39,892 nt of DNA from a virus: positions 1 through 39,892 of the IMG/VR virus record IMGVR_UViG_3300048777_000051. One strand, 5' to 3'. The notes beneath the pieces are model-generated. The model was given only the letters and a program-made list of their open reading frames with translations. It was not told the origin of the DNA and searched no databases. The position numbers and the translations under genes were made by a program. Positions 5,654 through 15,527 of the stretch are shown here, piece by piece; position 1 is the stretch's first letter; every line of letters begins with the position of its first letter.

Positions 5654-8600
5654 TATTGTATATTTTGAATCCAGTAGGGAGCGATATTGAATCCAGTTGA
5701 TTGCTGTACTCGATCTATGAAGCTCTGATCTGGTTCTTCTTGATTTCCCTGGAAAGGAATTGGTTCGGCGGCTACTCCCAGACCATTCTCTAGTATGTTC
5801 TTAATCTGGGGCCAAAACGGAGCACCACCTTCATATATTCCCCACTCTGCTCCAGGACTACTACTAGCATAGTAAGGATTGATCGTTTGACCGTATAAAT
5901 TCTCATTATTAGCATACTGGTTGATTAGGTTTACTGCTCCAGTAAGACGAGAAGTGATGGCATTTCTCGGACTATGATGGATAGATAACCCTACTGTTAA
6001 GGGATTACCCGGAATGGAACGCCTGACTCCTTGGTTGTCCTTGTAGTAGATATAGTCAACTAACCCTTGGGGCTTATTCCCTGACATATATCCCATCACG
6101 GCCGTTAGAGCGGTATAGGTGGCAACGGTAGCTATTGTGGAGGCTACTCTAGGGCTTACAACAATTTTACCCTCAGAGAATGATTCAGGGGTGTCTCTCC
6201 ATAAATCTTGAACGGTCCCCACATACATAGAGTACTCTCTGGCAAACATTCTAGTTGACAGGAAGGCTATCTGTGCGTTTGCATTGAGTTGACTATTCCA
6301 GAACTGCTTATCAGCCTTCATTTGCATGAACCGTTGCTGAGTCTCTGTTAAGACTTGTTGAGTAACTTGCTTCCTATAGTCTTCATTAGTGCTCATAAGA
6401 GGGTCGTTACGATACTTAGCTTCTAGTATATCAACTGCGGATTGCATCATACCTAGCTTGGCGTAACCATCCCCGGCAAAGTAACCAGTACTCATTAATA
6501 GGTGAGCTCCGGCACTGGCAGCCTGGATTGGCTTCTTATCCATAATACCTTCATGTAATTCATCCAAGTATCCCTTGAGGATACCTTCCGAAGGACTACG
6601 ACCAATTCCAGCGGTAACTAGGTCTTTCAAGTATTTATTATCAATTGGATCTTCGCCTCGGTATTGATTAACGAGAGAATTATCTCCACCCTCATACATA
6701 GCCCTAAGTGGGTCGGCAATAGGAGCGATTATTGCTTTAACAGCTTGCTTAGGAATATCAGCGAAGCTCTTGAAGGCTGATTCGGTATCACCATTTTTCA
6801 TATAATTAAGACCGCCAACCATATCATCTACGGCTATCTGAATATGGCCAGCTACTTGGGCAACCGCCGCCACAGGAAGGTGGAAGGAGCTAAAAGCGAA
6901 CTTAGTAGTATTGATCATTTGATTGGATATTTTCAATGCATCTTTTACGTTATCAACAGGTGAGACACCTTTATCAACCGACTCTCCTGGGAAGAATCTA
7001 TTAACAATTTGGGATCCGGGTGGCAAGAGCCATCGCCCGGTATTCTCTAATCCCCCAGTCGTTATGGTCTGTTTGTTTACTTGGAGTTCTATCGAAGGCT
7101 TAATATCTTTGATCTGTTGAAGTTCAGGGTGCTTATCTAAGAACGCTTCGAATGTCTTAACAGTATTGGGAGCGACTTCTTTAGCTAACTCAGGCGCATT
7201 AACATAAGCATCAACAAAGGCGGCCACCTTTTCACGTGGATCGGCTACATACTTTTTATAGGAAGGTGTGACGTAATCCTTAGCAGTCTTATAGCGATCC
7301 TTTGCCAGTTCAGTTAGTTCGTCATCATTAATGCTATTACCTCTCATAAGAACATTCCCTAGAGCATACTTATCATCAAGCTGATGCCCAATCTCGTGGG
7401 CCAGAGTACCCGTACCACTCCCCATCTCTGTCTGGATATGACTTTGACCCCTAAATGAAAGTCCAACATGTTTCCCACGAATCTTAGCCAGACGCTCATG
7501 TTTGATACCGATATCATCGGCCAGCTGATTGAGTTTATCGTACATCTGTTTATCAACAGCTTCCTCAACCTGTATTGCAGTCTTGTGAACAGCTTGGAAG
7601 GACTTGTCGGCTGGCTCAAACCATCCGGCGTCTTTATAAGGCTTAGCTTCTTCGGCAGTTCTGACAAACTTTGCGCCATTATTCTTGATCTCATCCTTGG
7701 CTTGTTTATCAATAATAAGTTTGGCCACATCCATCTCGTGACCCTGCCATAGTACTTCTGGGTTAGAGGACTTTAGCTTCAAACCTTTCTGATCAATGGC
7801 TTGCAAGAACTCATCAAACCCGGAAGTAGTTCTTTTCTTAAGGAATCCCTTATCAGAGACGAGAGTGTCGTTCCTACCTTTGAATAACTTACTTCCTGTG
7901 TCTCCTTTATCTTCAACGGTATCGCGAGGAAAGTAATAGTCGATCCCCTTGAATCCTGGAAAGACAGATTGAATAGCTTTCGTAAGAGCGTTACCCTTAG
8001 TGTGATAGAACTCTTTAAGTTTATTCCAGTCATTAGTACGCTTCCCATACTGAGCATCAGTCTCTCCTTCGGCACGTGTCGGTCCCTTAGTGAAGTCTTT
8101 ATCATTAAATTGACGCTGGAATTCGATCTGATCTTCTGTTGGAAGAGCCTTGAAGTATCTCTCTCTACTCTGGCCAGCTTTCTCGAGTTGAGCCTGCTTG
8201 CGCTCAAGAGCACCTTCTCGTTTCAAAATTATGTCCTTAGACTTAGCGTCGTTGAACATTTTGATCTGTTTTTCGGTCATGTCTCCATAGACTTGCTGTG
8301 TCACGTCCCCAGCTATATCCGCTGGTTTTTGAGCCACTTCAGCTACTACTTGAGGGAGGTCGTCAGGAGCTCCAGTTACGTTGTTCTCTCCGCTACCAAT
8401 AGTAGTCCGTGGAGTCATTCCAGCGACCGTTGCAGCAGAGTCGGCATCGATAGTATTGGTTGGAGTTTTTTCAACGGTATCTTTAGCTCCATTTTGAGCT
8501 GCATCAGCCGCCTTATAATCCTGAATACTCTTAGCCATCTTAGCATTAGCAACGCGTGCCTCAACTTCCGACTGCACTCTTTTAACTGCCCATTCTTTCC

Positions 8601-10221
8601 ATTGTGTATAGGGATCGGTAGACTTAATTTCTGTTTGATACTGATCAACCTTAGCTTGATTGTGTTGCATGGCAATCTCCGACTTGAAACGAGTAATATC
8701 AGCATTAACTGAATCCTCACCTTTCGGGACAGCTGTCTCTAAAATCTTAGCGGCTGGTGAGATAAATCCTAAAACACTATCGGTAAAGTGCGAAGTGTTA
8801 GTGAGAGCATTACGGGGAGTTTGCTTGACCCTATCTCTTATGGTGTCCTCAGTATCACCAGTAACTTGAGTAATAGCATTAACTATCGCCTCTTTCTTGC
8901 TGAGACCTTCGATGTTGGTCATAGGACTATCACTCTTGGAATTGTCAGAAATCTCTTGAAAGATAACGTTCTTAACTTTATCAGGCATCTGAGCATAGAC
9001 ATATTCGGCCGCCGCCTGATCAGCTAACTCTTGGGTAGAGTATTTATCGGGGTTCTTAAGAACGTCTTCAGGGTCAAGTCTGAACATTGCATCATGAGTG
9101 CTTGCCGACACTGGTCGAACGTTTTTCTTGAGATTTTCGTCGATTGCGTCCTTAACATTAGGATCGGTTACACCTGTCCTAACAGACTCATCAAAACCAG
9201 GCTTTAGGGTTTGATTAATACGAACCTGTTCTCGATAGGCTGGGTTCATATTCTTTATTAATGTCTTTCCAAACTCTGTTGCCATACCAAGAGCCTCGAA
9301 ATCGATGCCCATTATAGCTCCCTGCTTAGCACCTTGTTCGGCAGCTTGCCCAATGTTTTGTTTATTTATGGCGGCTTGAGCAGCAGCAGTTGAAGCTCCA
9401 ATACCAGACTGTCCTGCTACGGCAGACGCAACACGAACTGTTGGGTCAGCTATTCCAGCCACCTTACCCATTAATCCGGTGAAGAGATAAGCGTTAGCAA
9501 ATGATACAGCAGCGTCTCCCCAGTTCACTCCTCTACCGTTAGATATTTGATCTAGTAAATTAGCCGTTAAACCCAGAGTTCCTCCCAAGGCATTCTTACC
9601 AAGTAACATCTTTGCTATTAAAGGAGTTCCATCACCTGCCGCCGCAAATTCCTCTAAACCTGGGGTCATAAGTAGAGCGCCTGTTGCCATCGCTCCACCA
9701 ACCTTTTCAACGTCTTGAGCTGTTGAAGCTTTACCGACAGCTTGAACTTGTGGGTTGTCTAGTAGCTTATTAGCTGGCCCCATTAAACTATTGATCTTAT
9801 CTTGGTTAGACTTCTGCTCAGATTCGATACGAGACTTAGTGATATTATTGAGAGTTCCGGCTTTCTTGCTACTAGTCAACTGGTTGTCTAGATCTTGATT
9901 GCGTTTTTGTAAACTATTTATAATAGGTTGGTTCACGACTTGATGAACTGAATCAATACTCCCCCTAATATCATCATAGAGAGGGTGAAGGGTGCTTACA
10001 CCGAAATTCCAAAGACTCTTAGCGGCACTAACCGCCATTAAGTTATTTGTCGGGTCTGATGCTGATCCTGCCCCATTTGATGAGTCAGTTGTGGTAGGTG
10101 ATGAAGTTAGCGTAGCTGGAGCGGCCGATGAACTAGCTGGGGGAGTATAGCTAATAAATTGAGATAGTGGAGTATCGTTGAGTGCGCCTGGCGTGGGAGC
10201 AGCTGCTTCTAATTGCGCCAT
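5653..10221 (-). CDS. giant virion protein with zinc-metalloprotease motif (probable ejected/internal protein)
   Basis: The largest gene, 1522 residues. The N-terminal 110 residues are Ser/Thr/Pro/Ala-rich; about 170-330 is Ala/Gly-rich with membrane-like helices; the middle is charged and helical. Around residue 940 there is TLAHEIGHQLDDKYALGN, an HEXXH zinc-peptidase motif, followed by a helical region with repeated acidic segments. The C-terminal third has amphipathic and hydrophobic stretches (FAFSSFHLPVAAVAQ and ASTIATVATYTALTAVMGYM). Such large polyvalent proteins lie late in podovirus structural clusters and are carried in the virion and injected. A role in crossing the envelope or acting in the host is inference. 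It starts two bases after the preceding gene. Confidence 0.7.
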   Translation of the reverse strand: MAQLEAAAPTPGALNDTPLSQFISYTPPASSSAAPATLTSSPTTTDSSNGAGSASDPTNNLMAVSAAKSLWNFGVSTLHPLYDDIRGSIDSVHQVVNQPIINSLQKRNQDLDNQLTSSKKAGTLNNITKSRIESEQKSNQDKINSLMGPANKLLDNPQVQAVGKASTAQDVEKVGGAMATGALLMTPGLEEFAAAGDGTPLIAKMLLGKNALGGTLGLTANLLDQISNGRGVNWGDAAVSFANAYLFTGLMGKVAGIADPTVRVASAVAGQSGIGASTAAAQAAINKQNIGQAAEQGAKQGAIMGIDFEALGMATEFGKTLIKNMNPAYREQVRINQTLKPGFDESVRTGVTDPNVKDAIDENLKKNVRPVSASTHDAMFRLDPEDVLKNPDKYSTQELADQAAAEYVYAQMPDKVKNVIFQEISDNSKSDSPMTNIEGLSKKEAIVNAITQVTGDTEDTIRDRVKQTPRNALTNTSHFTDSVLGFISPAAKILETAVPKGEDSVNADITRFKSEIAMQHNQAKVDQYQTEIKSTDPYTQWKEWAVKRVQSEVEARVANAKMAKSIQDYKAADAAQNGAKDTVEKTPTNTIDADSAATVAGMTPRTTIGSGENNVTGAPDDLPQVVAEVAQKPADIAGDVTQQVYGDMTEKQIKMFNDAKSKDIILKREGALERKQAQLEKAGQSRERYFKALPTEDQIEFQRQFNDKDFTKGPTRAEGETDAQYGKRTNDWNKLKEFYHTKGNALTKAIQSVFPGFKGIDYYFPRDTVEDKGDTGSKLFKGRNDTLVSDKGFLKKRTTSGFDEFLQAIDQKGLKLKSSNPEVLWQGHEMDVAKLIIDKQAKDEIKNNGAKFVRTAEEAKPYKDAGWFEPADKSFQAVHKTAIQVEEAVDKQMYDKLNQLADDIGIKHERLAKIRGKHVGLSFRGQSHIQTEMGSGTGTLAHEIGHQLDDKYALGNVLMRGNSINDDELTELAKDRYKTAKDYVTPSYKKYVADPREKVAAFVDAYVNAPELAKEVAPNTVKTFEAFLDKHPELQQIKDIKPSIELQVNKQTITTGGLENTGRWLLPPGSQIVNRFFPGESVDKGVSPVDNVKDALKISNQMINTTKFAFSSFHLPVAAVAQVAGHIQIAVDDMVGGLNYMKNGDTESAFKSFADIPKQAVKAIIAPIADPLRAMYEGGDNSLVNQYRGEDPIDNKYLKDLVTAGIGRSPSEGILKGYLDELHEGIMDKKPIQAASAGAHLLMSTGYFAGDGYAKLGMMQSAVDILEAKYRNDPLMSTNEDYRKQVTQQVLTETQQRFMQMKADKQFWNSQLNANAQIAFLSTRMFAREYSMYVGTVQDLWRDTPESFSEGKIVVSPRVASTIATVATYTALTAVMGYMSGNKPQGLVDYIYYKDNQGVRRSIPGNPLTVGLSIHHSPRNAITSRLTGAVNLINQYANNENLYGQTINPYYASSSPGAEWGIYEGGAPFWPQIKNILENGLGVAAEPIPFQGNQEEPDQSFIDRVQQSTGFNIAPYWIQNIQ

Positions 10222-10223
10222 AG

Positions 10224-11408
10224 TTACAGACCACCAGCAAGGGCGGCATCTTCTAGAGTATTTAGAAATCCACCGTCTGAGTTAGTCTTACTAGAACTAG
10301 GTTGAGGAGTTGCGCCAGCATTCGGGCCGCTCTGATCAGTAGCCAACCCAGGATCTTTATCGGTATAGGTAATAGTTGCGTCAGATCCAGAAGAAGCAAT
10401 GACTGAGTAAGCATTACCTACAGAATTCTTTGGCGCACCCTTTGGTACAGACCCAGCATAGTAAGTCGTCCCATTATAATTAAATGAGGATGATCCTTTA
10501 TTGGCCCACCAAACTGTACCTGGAACATTAGCGTCAACTAAAGTCTTCGGTACGCCTAATAGGCTATCAACAGTCGCATTAGATGGTGTTGATCCAGTAG
10601 CAAGAGCAATTTCATTGGAAAAGTTTTGGAAGGTGGTATTGAAATCAGTATTAGAGTTGGCCGCTCCTTTATTAACACCCGTCTGCCAGAAAAGGTTATC
10701 GACAGCCGTTGACTGAGACGAGGAGATACTACTAAGGGCACTGATGTTAAACTTAGCTAGGTCAAGGTTGTAGGACTGCTCAGCAGCCTCAGAGCTTGAG
10801 GCGTAGTTAAGTAACTCGGTGTTATATGAGGATTGCATCTGAGCCACACTGGTAAGAGCATTAGCAACGTCTATATTACCTTGTTCGGTATAATCAGCCG
10901 CCTTATCATTTATCTGTTGAATCTGAGTTTCCATATTAGTAACAGCGGTGGTCTGTTGGGCAGCATAGGAGGCTGCTGTTGAGGCAATGTTTTCATTTTG
11001 TTGATTTTGGGCAGCTGTTACGGGTGCTTCAAAAGAACCAGCAGCGTCAGTAACACCAGCAGCGGCCAGAGACGCCTTAGCTCCTCCAATGTTTTGTTCA
11101 CCAGTGGCCTTCTCTGCTCCTACATCGATATTCTCCTGGGTGCTTAACTCAGCAGACAGGTTAGCATACGTTTGCTGAACGAGAGGAAGCTGAGCAGTCT
11201 CTTGACTGGCCATTAAGTTCTCGCCAGCAGCCTCTTGCTTAGCAGCGTTAGTGGTTGCTGTTTCCAGGTTAGTCTCACTTGGACCAAGAAGAGATGAGGC
11301 TTGCGATAGATATGTATTCAAATCGGACGTCGTAGATGTTGTTGGTACGGTAGGAACTGCCGAGGATGCTGGGGCTGTGGTAGGTTGTACGTTTGTTTGT
11401 GTTGCCAT
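10224..11408 (-). CDS. low-complexity virion protein (probable internal/ejection protein)
   Basis: A 394-residue protein rich in Ala, Gln, Thr and Ser. Residues 1-45 are Pro/Thr-rich and unstructured, about 45-260 is a long helical coiled-coil-like region full of Gln and Ala, and the C-terminus is Gly/Ser/Asn-rich. There are no cysteines or enzymatic motifs. It is directly followed by the giant protein gene, as paired internal virion proteins often are. The 22-base promoter-like box at 11410-11431 precedes its start. Confidence 0.6.
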   Translation of the reverse strand: MATQTNVQPTTAPASSAVPTVPTTSTTSDLNTYLSQASSLLGPSETNLETATTNAAKQEAAGENLMASQETAQLPLVQQTYANLSAELSTQENIDVGAEKATGEQNIGGAKASLAAAGVTDAAGSFEAPVTAAQNQQNENIASTAASYAAQQTTAVTNMETQIQQINDKAADYTEQGNIDVANALTSVAQMQSSYNTELLNYASSSEAAEQSYNLDLAKFNISALSSISSSQSTAVDNLFWQTGVNKGAANSNTDFNTTFQNFSNEIALATGSTPSNATVDSLLGVPKTLVDANVPGTVWWANKGSSSFNYNGTTYYAGSVPKGAPKNSVGNAYSVIASSGSDATITYTDKDPGLATDQSGPNAGATPQPSSSKTNSDGGFLNTLEDAALAGGL

Positions 11409-11409
11409 T

Positions 11410-11431
11410 TTATTTATTTAATCATATACTC
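11410..11431 (-). promoter_or_regulatory. repeated promoter-like box
   Basis: This 22-base sequence matches 5275-5296 at 20 positions. On the minus strand it reads GAGTATATGATTAAATAAAT with TATGAT as a possible -10. No clear -35 is present here, unlike the copy at 5286-5313. It may be a phage-specific late element or an AT-rich translation leader. Confidence 0.4.
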
Positions 11432-11442
11432 TTTGTTTATAT

Positions 11443-12414
11443 TTACGCTACTAGTATCCATCCAGAGCCAGCCTTATAGAAGTATAATCCCTTGATACTG
11501 CCCGGGCTCTCAACGTTAACATATAGGTATGCCAAGGTGCCGTCTACTGGTAGCGGTAGCGCAGCTAATGGATAATATCTTACAGCCCCAGTAAAAAATG
11601 TTCCTGGAGAATTCGACGGTGTAGATATGAGAGCCAGAACTGGATCTGCGTCTGGAATTGTAATAATTGGTGGGGTGCCAGTTATATCTACTCCAAATAG
11701 GTGGGCCACGATGCTTACTACTATTGTGCCGAACTCGCCTGTCCCTGAACTAATAAGGTCGAAATCAGATATACTAGCAGGGTATCCTGCTGAAGAGTCT
11801 CCTGTAATGTCCATAGTATGTAAGTTCTCGGTAATTACATCTCCATTCAAATACAAAACTGAATCACCTTCAAAATCTTGTCCATATATAGATCCGGCTA
11901 AGCCACCCGTAGAACTCTGGAAAGTAATAGAACCGTCAGAGCCATTTATAGCGATATTGCTACCTGACGCACTGCCAGCGATAATACTCCCAGAGACTAT
12001 CTGGCCCACACCCCCACTCGTTAAGAACCCTGTAAGGTCAAGACCGTTAGCATAAACATTACCGGTAGACGCATCAACCCAGAACGAAGAAGATGAGCTT
12101 GGTGGAGTCTGACCGAAATAGAGTCCGTACTGATCAAGAGATATAGCTGGGACACTACCATTAGACAAGACTATCCGACGGTTATTCCCGTCTATTAACA
12201 CAGTATAGTTTCCGGTAGAACTATTAGAAGTGCTCGGACCAACTGTTATCTGACCTGTAAAAGATCCACCGACAGTACTAGCTGCCTGCCCAGCTTGCTC
12301 AACATTATTATCCATCGCCAGAGTTCCGGCTGGCAAGTCAGTGGTCACCCCTAAAGTAGACGAACCATTGTCTTCGACGATACTAGTCCAGTCGTTAAGA
12401 TCTGTGTCGTCCAT
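11443..12414 (-). CDS. tail fibre/spike-like protein
   Basis: A 323-residue Gly/Ser/Thr-rich protein with repeating short beta-strand patterns (VDASTGNVYANGLDLTG, NIAINGSDGSITFQSS) as in trimeric fibre shafts. A compact C-terminal region carries YYPLAALPLPVDGTLAYLYV and GLYFYKAGSGWI, a plausible tip domain. Its ATG overlaps the stop of the nozzle-like gene. Receptor binding is inferred from composition and place. Confidence 0.6.
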   Translation of the reverse strand: MDDTDLNDWTSIVEDNGSSTLGVTTDLPAGTLAMDNNVEQAGQAASTVGGSFTGQITVGPSTSNSSTGNYTVLIDGNNRRIVLSNGSVPAISLDQYGLYFGQTPPSSSSSFWVDASTGNVYANGLDLTGFLTSGGVGQIVSGSIIAGSASGSNIAINGSDGSITFQSSTGGLAGSIYGQDFEGDSVLYLNGDVITENLHTMDITGDSSAGYPASISDFDLISSGTGEFGTIVVSIVAHLFGVDITGTPPIITIPDADPVLALISTPSNSPGTFFTGAVRYYPLAALPLPVDGTLAYLYVNVESPGSIKGLYFYKAGSGWILVA

Positions 12415-14096
12415 TATCTCTTTTGAGCGCCTGACTTCATATTAGAATAACGATCTTCCATATCCTTGAAGCTGAAGGACATACCGTAAATCTCCGGGCG
12501 CTGACCATCGGAAGTAGAACCTAGGAACTCAAAAGAGATAGACTTGAAGGCTCTTAGGGAAGTAAGAAATCCTTTCTTGATTAGGTTGGGTTTGAAGGTC
12601 TGCTCTTCGATATATTCATTAGTATAATCGGTGGCGATATTCAAGGTAACGGCCGCTGACTGATCGCTTGATATAGAATAGCGATCGGTAATCTTATCAG
12701 AAATCGGAGAGTTGATATAGTTGTAAGCGGTTCTTAAGTGGTAGGCGATAGGAACATTATTGTCATTGTAGTAATCTTCTCCCCAGACATACGTATTACC
12801 TTCATCGTCTCCAGAGATTAAGTAAGGAGTGTTAGTTGCCGGATCAACATAGAAACTAAAACAGGTCATCTTATTATCCAAACTCCAGATATACCATTCA
12901 TCAAATAGTTCGTGGTGGACTAAACAACCATTAGGTATATCAAGCGCCCCATCTCCCTGACCAACCCTAAGAGTACCAATAAAGAAAATGGTGTAGTTGT
13001 CAAAAGAGAATGATGTCGGGTTGATAATGCCGTGGACACGGACTGTATCCTCAATGATGGTTCTAATACCGAAGTCCGATTCCTTAACATTCTGACCGTC
13101 GTTGGTATAGATACCATTAGTAGCCAAAATATAGTCGATGTTATTCTTGGTCGAACAGACCGACAGGATATTCCCGAAGAAAGGTAGATCCATAAAAGCG
13201 GCACCGTTGAACCTAGTAATACCAAACTCCTTGTAGACATTTATCCGATCGATCGAGGAAGTAATTTGAACTATCTGGCCATCATTACCAGCGTTGACCG
13301 AAGCTTGGCCACCACCGGAAGGGTCATTAGAGTTGTAATAAAAAGGATCTGTCTGATAACCAGTCGAGGCAGTTATACCGGAGGCCGTAGCTCCAGTAAA
13401 GTTAGAATCAAGGGTTAGGTGAGTATTGTCGGTGATAGCGGTTATACCATACTCAGTTCCACTAATAATGATATTGGCCGTAGCACTTAAGTCTGAAGTA
13501 AAGGAACTATTAGTCCCAACCACATTGGGATTACCATTAGTAACAGATACCGTACCATTAAGGTTATTGCCGTAAGTATCAAATTGAATGGCTGACTCGA
13601 CCAAAGATAGACGATTAAGATCAGTGAAGATACGAGATTGCCAGGCCGCTAAGTAAGAACCTTTAGGAGTGTAGGGCTGATTCCATGACTTAAAGTTAGA
13701 GCCGTCATAAGTATAGTATCCCATAGTCGGATCACTGAAGTGAACGAAGGGAATTGAGCCTGCTAGAGTAGCTGTTCCAATGGGTGTATCTTGACCCGTA
13801 TTTAATACAGAGTCGCCCCAAGACTCGCCGCTAAACTTATAGTTATACATTTGGCTATCCGAGACACGAAAAATGCCCTTAGAGCCATTGGGCAGGCTAT
13901 AATTTATGAGATTTCTTATCGGACTATTGTCGGGATTATCCAGGAACTTAGTATAACCAAAACGAACTTTCTTAGAGCCAAGACGGCGTGAGTACCAGTT
14001 GGTATTTAAGACGAGTTCAGAACTCTGATTCAAGAATGGGTTAACATCTCTATTGAGTTTCCCAACGTTGTAAAAATCGTTTAAGGTACTCTGCAT
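12414..14096 (-). CDS. tail nozzle-like protein (podovirus tail tube B type)
   Basis: A 560-residue protein with a beta-rich propeller-like pattern: aromatic-Gly blades such as GIFRVSDSQMYNYKFSG, MGYYTYDGSNFKSW, ILATNGIYTNDGQNV and YLISGDDEGNTYVWGED. It begins with a segment resembling podovirus tail proteins that recite loading of tail onto head (LNDFYNVGKLNRDVNPF). An insert at about 175-245 has an Ig-like or bacterial-Ig pattern (GTVSVTNGNPNVVG). It lies between the adaptor-like gene and the fibre. The assignment rests on pattern and synteny. Confidence 0.6.
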   Translation of the reverse strand: MQSTLNDFYNVGKLNRDVNPFLNQSSELVLNTNWYSRRLGSKKVRFGYTKFLDNPDNSPIRNLINYSLPNGSKGIFRVSDSQMYNYKFSGESWGDSVLNTGQDTPIGTATLAGSIPFVHFSDPTMGYYTYDGSNFKSWNQPYTPKGSYLAAWQSRIFTDLNRLSLVESAIQFDTYGNNLNGTVSVTNGNPNVVGTNSSFTSDLSATANIIISGTEYGITAITDNTHLTLDSNFTGATASGITASTGYQTDPFYYNSNDPSGGGQASVNAGNDGQIVQITSSIDRINVYKEFGITRFNGAAFMDLPFFGNILSVCSTKNNIDYILATNGIYTNDGQNVKESDFGIRTIIEDTVRVHGIINPTSFSFDNYTIFFIGTLRVGQGDGALDIPNGCLVHHELFDEWYIWSLDNKMTCFSFYVDPATNTPYLISGDDEGNTYVWGEDYYNDNNVPIAYHLRTAYNYINSPISDKITDRYSISSDQSAAVTLNIATDYTNEYIEEQTFKPNLIKKGFLTSLRAFKSISFEFLGSTSDGQRPEIYGMSFSFKDMEDRYSNMKSGAQKR

Positions 14097-15247
14097 TAGA
14101 ATCCATTGATATAGTCTTCGAAGGTCGAGGAGGCAGCGAAGTTACCTTGCTTAATTCTACTACGGATCTGAGAGAGCCAACTCTGATTGTTGGTGAGATC
14201 AGTCTGAGCATTAATTCTCTTCTCATAGGTAGGAACTAGTTCAGCCATCTTACGATCCTTCTCGTGAGCTCTCATCAAGCAGTAATCAACGAATATCTCA
14301 GTATTGTTTTGGAAGGGAGGCTTAAGCACATCTGTTGGGTCAACTAAGTTAGTAGCCACAGTGGTGTACCATATCCTAACGATATTATTGACAGTTGGAT
14401 AGGGGGGTGAGAAAACCATCGTATTACTGACTATGCGGTATTCGTATAGACTAATTGAGCCAGTCTGATCTTTGATACGGAAGTCTTTAGGAGTAACTGT
14501 CTGGGAGAAAGTAAAGCCACCATCGAGAGAGATCTGAACTAGGAATATCCCAACCATTTGATATTGAGAAATGTCGTAATTCTCACTACCGTCACATGGA
14601 ATATCAACGCTCACTGCGTCATAAGGGCTCTCATTATTCTGGATCTTGAACTGACAGTTGCGGTAGAAGCCATTGATCCAACGTGTAATCATTGGACGAG
14701 TAATAAAGTCCTCAGCGTTCGATCCGCCGAAGAGATCAAGCACCGCGTCCTGCATAGACTTGAGTGCCCAATCAGGATAACCAGTATAAGGAATCTCATC
14801 GGTCCTAACTGACTCTTGAGCGTTCGAAGTGTTATAATAAGAGAACTGATAAGAATAAGGTGACTGGGCCGTGAAGTCTCTAAAAACATTAGAGAGCTCA
14901 TCAACCTGCAAAGGAACACCAGCCAGGAGAGTATAAACGCCCCCTATTCCGGTGACTGAGCGATAGATTCTAAAAGTATTGTAAGGAATCTGGCTGACGG
15001 TAGTGTCAGATGGGTGAGGGAAAAGAGCAGGAGAAACTAACTGAAGCGTCTGTTGGTCGGTAATAGAAGCAATCTGAACTATCTCAGTTTGATCGAAGCC
15101 AATAGCTCCTAATAAGATATAGTCGTTTAGGTTAAATCCAGCAGTATTCTTGACTATTAGAGTTAGTCCATCCACATAATCAGTACCAATAAAACTGTAT
15201 ATATTGTTCTGAATGTTGGGCTGAGTTAGGGTGAGAACTTTTGCCAT
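14096..15247 (-). CDS. head-tail adaptor / tail tube-like protein
   Basis: A 383-residue protein. The N-terminal 120 residues are beta-rich (DGLTLIVKNTAGFNLNDYILLG, FRIYRSVTGIGGVYTLLAG). The middle (ALKSMQDAVLDLFGG, ITRWINGFYRNCQFKI) is helical, and the C-terminus is helical with EKDRKMAELVPTYEKRI. It is coupled to the nozzle-like gene, with its stop overlapping the next ATG. Preceded by the conserved 36-base late leader at 15248-15288. The adaptor role is inferred from order. Confidence 0.5.
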   Translation of the reverse strand: MAKVLTLTQPNIQNNIYSFIGTDYVDGLTLIVKNTAGFNLNDYILLGAIGFDQTEIVQIASITDQQTLQLVSPALFPHPSDTTVSQIPYNTFRIYRSVTGIGGVYTLLAGVPLQVDELSNVFRDFTAQSPYSYQFSYYNTSNAQESVRTDEIPYTGYPDWALKSMQDAVLDLFGGSNAEDFITRPMITRWINGFYRNCQFKIQNNESPYDAVSVDIPCDGSENYDISQYQMVGIFLVQISLDGGFTFSQTVTPKDFRIKDQTGSISLYEYRIVSNTMVFSPPYPTVNNIVRIWYTTVATNLVDPTDVLKPPFQNNTEIFVDYCLMRAHEKDRKMAELVPTYEKRINAQTDLTNNQSWLSQIRSRIKQGNFAASSTFEDYINGF

Positions 15248-15290
15248 TACTTTAAGAGTAGATATTTATCAACTTGTCAACTAGTTGAGA
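15248..15290 (-). promoter_or_regulatory. conserved late leader, copy 1
   Basis: Minus strand: the perfect palindrome TCAACTAGTTGA (15277-15288) overlaps TTGACA (complement 15275-15280), then ATAAATA and, 14 bases after TTGACA, TACTCT, then TAATG at the gene start. The same elements at identical spacing precede the gene ending at 26560. Spacing is too short for a standard sigma-70 promoter, so it may be a phage-specific promoter or leader. Confidence 0.5.
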
Positions 15291-15302
15291 GAGTGTAAAC
15301 AT

Positions 15303-15527
15303 CTAGTTATCCATCCCGGCATAAATTATCTCGTCTTCAATACCCCCCACAATAGGTGGAGAGGTAATATATGTCACCGGAGTTGTTATCAAATACATCG
15401 TGTACATTTCTATTGTGTACACCGCGCCACCAGGGTACAGATCAGCCCCCATAACCCCTAGCCAGGGGGTCGATAGACTCATGTCATTTAGTTCGATGCT
15501 GTCAGATATATTTAAGGTGTGAAGCAT
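15303..15527 (-). CDS. fibre tip paralog (74 aa)
   Basis: This short protein matches the last part of the 861-residue fibre just upstream: NISDSIELND, then PWLG, YPGG and YTM in the same order and spacing. It thus looks like a free-standing copy of the C-terminal tip module. Its ATG overlaps the fibre stop codon (TAATG), so both are translated together. It may be an alternative or accessory tip subunit, or a relic of a tandem duplication. Confidence 0.7.
   Translation of the reverse strand: MLHTLNISDSIELNDMSLSTPWLGVMGADLYPGGAVYTIEMYTMYLITTPVTYITSPPIVGGIEDEIIYAGMDN

Noticed and set aside
7969-8712. A 247-residue plus-strand frame
   Set aside because: Lies wholly inside the 1522-residue gene on the other strand and is compositionally a shadow.
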